Positions 61,040-64,000 of a stretch of DNA of 64,000 bases are shown piece after piece. The notes under the pieces are model-generated. The model was not told the origin of the DNA, ran no database searches, and was given only the letters and a program-made list of their open reading frames with translations. The translations under genes were made by a program, and so were the position numbers. Within the stretch, counting starts at the first letter, position 1. Every line of letters starts with the position of its first letter. This DNA comes from Marsupella aquatica (taxonomy: Eukaryota; Marchantiophyta), in contig OZ316894.1 in the NCBI GenBank assembly GCA_973895155.1, positions 26,226,001 to 26,290,000 on the forward strand, given 5' to 3'.

Positions 61040-62890
61040 ATGGCTGATCCTTGGGATTGGCAAGATGGTGGCTTCAAGTTGGATGGCGAATCTCCACTAG
61101 GTGGGTCATCGGACTGCACTTCTGGGTTGTTTCTTAGATGATGCACTTCGTTAGGTTGATCTTTCTCCCGAGGTTTCTGTAAGTATTATTGTAGCTTAAG
61201 AGTTTGCTGTCTTCTCCCATACAGAAATTACCCGCTGTCTGTGGGATGAGATTGCCCACAGTGAAGAAGACTCGCGATCTTTGTTTTCAACCCCGCTGAC
61301 AGACATTACCACACAAGATCCACCTTATTACTCGTTCCGCGGCCAGCGAGGTAAGATGACCACACTGTTAAGAGAGTGCTCTTCGTTCCAGTTGACTCGT
61401 CTATTCTTCATGCAGCGATCTTCTCGATGGATAAATCTTTCTCAGGACCTGATCAGGAGTAAATCTTTTGATTGCATCAGATGCAGAATCACTTGCGCAA
61501 CGTTTCTCCAACAGTGGTTTGCATGGTGGGGGTAGTAGTCCCCGAGTGAAGAGACGCCGCCTCCTTTTCTCCGAGGATCCTCTCTACGATAACTGCGACC
61601 CGCAATTGGAATCTGAATCTGACAATGTGATCGAATCATTCACGGTTAGACTCTGGTTCATCGCTTGCCTGTCGATCTCGTGGTCCAATTTCGTTCGTGC
61701 TAGCGGAAATTATGATGGGGGATTACGAAGCTGGCATTGATTACTTAATTCTTGTTGTTCTCCGCCTGCAGAACTGCGTCGACCCAATGATACAAGTGTG
61801 CAGCTCTGGCTTACAGCAGTCCATGGATGTTAATTCGTTACAATTAGACTCACTATGGTACAGGCATTGTGGTGAGTTCGATGGCCTCATCACCTATTGC
61901 TTACGCTGAGTCCTTCCAATTCTCGTCAGAAACTTAGTAGTGTTGTCCGTTGATATTTCTCAGAAGATATGGCAGCTCCATTCGGTGGAGTGGAGACCGG
62001 GTCTCACAACTTGGTGGCACAGTCTGTGGGCGACGAGAAGAATCAAGTCCCCGTCGAGTTTAACGCGTGAGTAATAACGTCTACCGCGATCAACATCTGT
62101 TTACTTCGATGTTTTTAGGGAGGGGCGAGGGGTTAGTTGGGATCAATCCACTGTGTATTGCACAAGTTTAAATGGAGCGTGGTTAGGAGACGAATTCTAA
62201 AGAGTTGCACTGATATGGTATTGCAGAAAATTCGATCCGCTGTGGTCTGAAGGGCAATGCTTCCCTCAACGCAACGAGGATATGGTTCAAGGTCCTGGTA
62301 CTCCAATACCAGGAAGTTCCCCGTTGTATAACAGTAGGTTCCTGAGCTCATCGACGCGAGTGAGACCAATCACGTTATTCATATTTGCCCCATGCATGGA
62401 CGGGACGTTATTCCCGAAATAATTTTTCATTTACAGCCCAGTAGCAACAAGCATGAATACCAGAGACTGAGTGAATTCATCGTGCTCATGATGGCTGAAT
62501 TCATCGTGCGCATGATGGCTTTTGGCAGGTGACAGTAATCACAATTTCGATAGCTCGGGAGCTGAGACCAGTCGGAGGAATCAGCGGTCCCCACCCCCAA
62601 CAACATATCCGAAGGTGTCTACTCCCGTTGCCTATCCATTCACGCTCCTTAAACCGTCGGAGACAGAGGGGGGAATTACCCTCAAAGACATCAATCAGCG
62701 AATCCTAATGCCACCTTCACGGCCATTGCCTCACGTCCAGCAGGCGGTGGACGAGAGCTCCTGGTCCTTCGGCGCTTCTTGCTCCCCGATGGACCCGGGC
62801 CTGGGTCTGTCCGGGAAGTCCGTAGTCGCACGAACCAAAATTCATACCGAAGGCAACGGAACGATAACAATTATGCGAACTCGGGGCTAA
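61040..62890 (+). CDS. XRI1: XRI1-like protein (plant DNA-repair/meiosis family)
   Basis: Plant-specific family. Arabidopsis XRI1 is X-ray-inducible, is needed for post-meiotic gametophyte survival and acts in homologous-recombination repair; it is presumed nuclear. Exons are 61040-61100, 61225-61350, a third block ending at 61644, then 61772-61871, 61964-62066, 62227-62333 and 62529-62890. All junction phases fit. Segments are the start MADPWDWQDGGFKLDGESPL, ITRCLWDEIAHSEED, RVKRRRLLFSEDP, and the diagnostic C-terminal block YPFTLLKPSETEGGITLKDI, NQRILMPPSRP, SSWSFGA, then GLSGKSVVARTKIHTEGNG ending ITIMRTRG. The third block is ambiguous. One exon 61457-61644 gives 348 aa. Two exons, 61416-61458 and 61515-61644, with a 56-nt intron and stronger acceptors, give 343 aa. 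The alternatives differ only in a poorly conserved stretch. The gene looks intact. Confidence 0.88.
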
Positions 62891-64000
62891 CGTATTGGGG
62901 TGGACATCAAGTTCTGCTTTACAAGGACTACATTTTTCTTGGGAATCCGATTCCCGCTCAACCCGTTACCTAAGTTCTGGTTGCAGTGTTTGCTAGAACG
63001 GTCTATGGCATCATTTTGAGACCTTGCCCACCCAAGACCCCCTATTTTCAGGCTAAGTTGCAGCCTGTCTCACCGGACTATGCGGCACCTAACATGGAGT
63101 CATAAAGATCGAAGCTACAATTACTCCCGGCTCAGTGAGCTACGAGTAACGGATCAATGCAATCCTAGATTTGATGAGTGTAAGATACCCACGCAGTGTA
63201 CCATATTCAGTGAGTAGTAAAGACGGAGAAACCACCTTCTCTGCCGACAAATTGGAGTCAATTTCGATGTACTCCCGAGCTCAAAAGTAGAGTACTAGTT
63301 TTTCCTATCCCGGCTCCTTCATGTGCCTTTGTTATGCTAGTTTAGGAGTAGGTCTCCGTGGGTTGGAGAGTTGGAGAAGATCGTCCATGGACAATCTGTA
63401 CAGGCAGGACTTGCTCCCATTTAAATATTGACATTGATATCTAAATCTACACACCATGATATCCAATTATGCTTTCTCTCTCAGTGGCTTAGTGTATGTT
63501 TTCAGTTGTTTCATTTTATTTTTAATTTTTAATTTTTAAAAACATTTTAAGGGGAAATCTGTGAAACAAAGGGAATAGTGTGAATAGTGTGACCTATGAG
63601 TCTTAACAGCCATGCCTCTTTGAGCTTGTTTAATTTTTTCTTTCTTGTAAACCATTAGAAGCTTTCATTTTCATCACTACACCTGCAATGGCACCTCCAT
63701 CTTGTGATGAGACTTTTCCTTTTTACCTGTTCGTCGTGTACATTTTTTAACTATCTTTAGAATGAAAACGGCAGCTGCAGTACGAAATTGGGTGTAGTTT
63801 AACAATGAACTTCAACTCTTCACCATAATTGAATTGTCCCTAATGTTATTTATCCATTCCATTCCAGCTTAATGCGGTCTTTAATGAAGTGCACAAAAGG
63901 TGGTACTTTCCAGTCATGTACTTGCCGTCTTTCAGTATGAATTAAATTCCTTTTGCGCTGTGCTTTCACGACAAAAAAGGCTACGTGATTTTCCTCTCTG
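62891..64000. other. Downstream region, SINE-like copy, no gene recognised
   Basis: Contains the probable 3' UTR of the XRI1-like gene and AT-rich sequence to the window end. Only the SINE-like fragment at 63,548-63,625 stands out. Confidence 0.4.
63548..63625 (-). mobile_element. tRNA-derived SINE-like element, copy 2 (internally deleted)
   Basis: It shares GGGGAAATCTGTGAAA at one end, GACCTATGAGTCT in the middle and CATGCCTCT at the other end with the copy at 30,441-30,560. Much of the tRNA-like head, including the B box, is missing. A T/A-rich run lies just outside its plus-strand left end. Confidence 0.5.

Overview
This is nuclear genomic DNA from a land plant. It is AT-rich, its genes are split by GT-AG introns, and it carries plant-type transposable elements. 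The plant assignment rests on an XRI1-like gene (a plant-specific family), an ARPC4 gene that reads like the plant form, and a Ty1/copia element primed by the plant initiator-Met tRNA. The coiled-coil gene on the left resembles a family I associate with flagellated eukaryotes. That hints at a seedless plant with motile sperm (bryophyte, lycophyte or fern), but it is inference. Real genes here are chains of short exons, and most long open frames are antisense or intronic noise.

Layout. (1) 1-162: a possible last coding exon of a gene entering from the left. (2) 163-9,743: mostly non-coding, with a G-rich island near 2.7 kb, a tandem duplication at 5.9 kb and a tRNA-derived SINE-like unit at 7.95 kb. 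(3) 9,744-19,976, minus strand: seven phase-compatible exons of a coiled-coil protein; an acidic exon at 28,371-28,700 is its probable first exon. The intervening ~8.4 kb holds a decayed LINE. (4) 32,642-35,021, plus strand: complete ARPC4, 8 exons, 169 aa. (5) 35-41 kb: intergenic, with tandem repeats, a 180-bp MITE with a 9-bp target-site duplication, and a compound CT/CA microsatellite. (6) 41,068-46,551: a young, full-length Ty1/copia element (257-bp LTRs differing at one base, 5-bp target duplication). It has a single nonsense codon in the integrase. Antisense to the internal region is a small ORF resembling the RNase H1 hybrid-binding / viroplasmin domain. The element sits inside a 133-codon host reading frame. 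(7) 48,147-51,745, minus strand: PhoD-like phosphatase, 4 exons, 605 aa. (8) 52-61 kb: intergenic, with tandem repeats, a second LINE relic and a second MITE. (9) 61,040-62,890, plus strand: XRI1-like gene, about 343-348 aa.

The host genes are not a functional cluster. ARPC4 belongs to actin nucleation, PhoD to phosphate-ester hydrolysis, XRI1 to DNA repair and meiosis, and the coiled-coil protein is of unknown role. The most unusual feature is the antisense hybrid-binding-domain ORF at the 3' end of the copia element. It converges on the pol frame with only 4 bp between the two stop codons.
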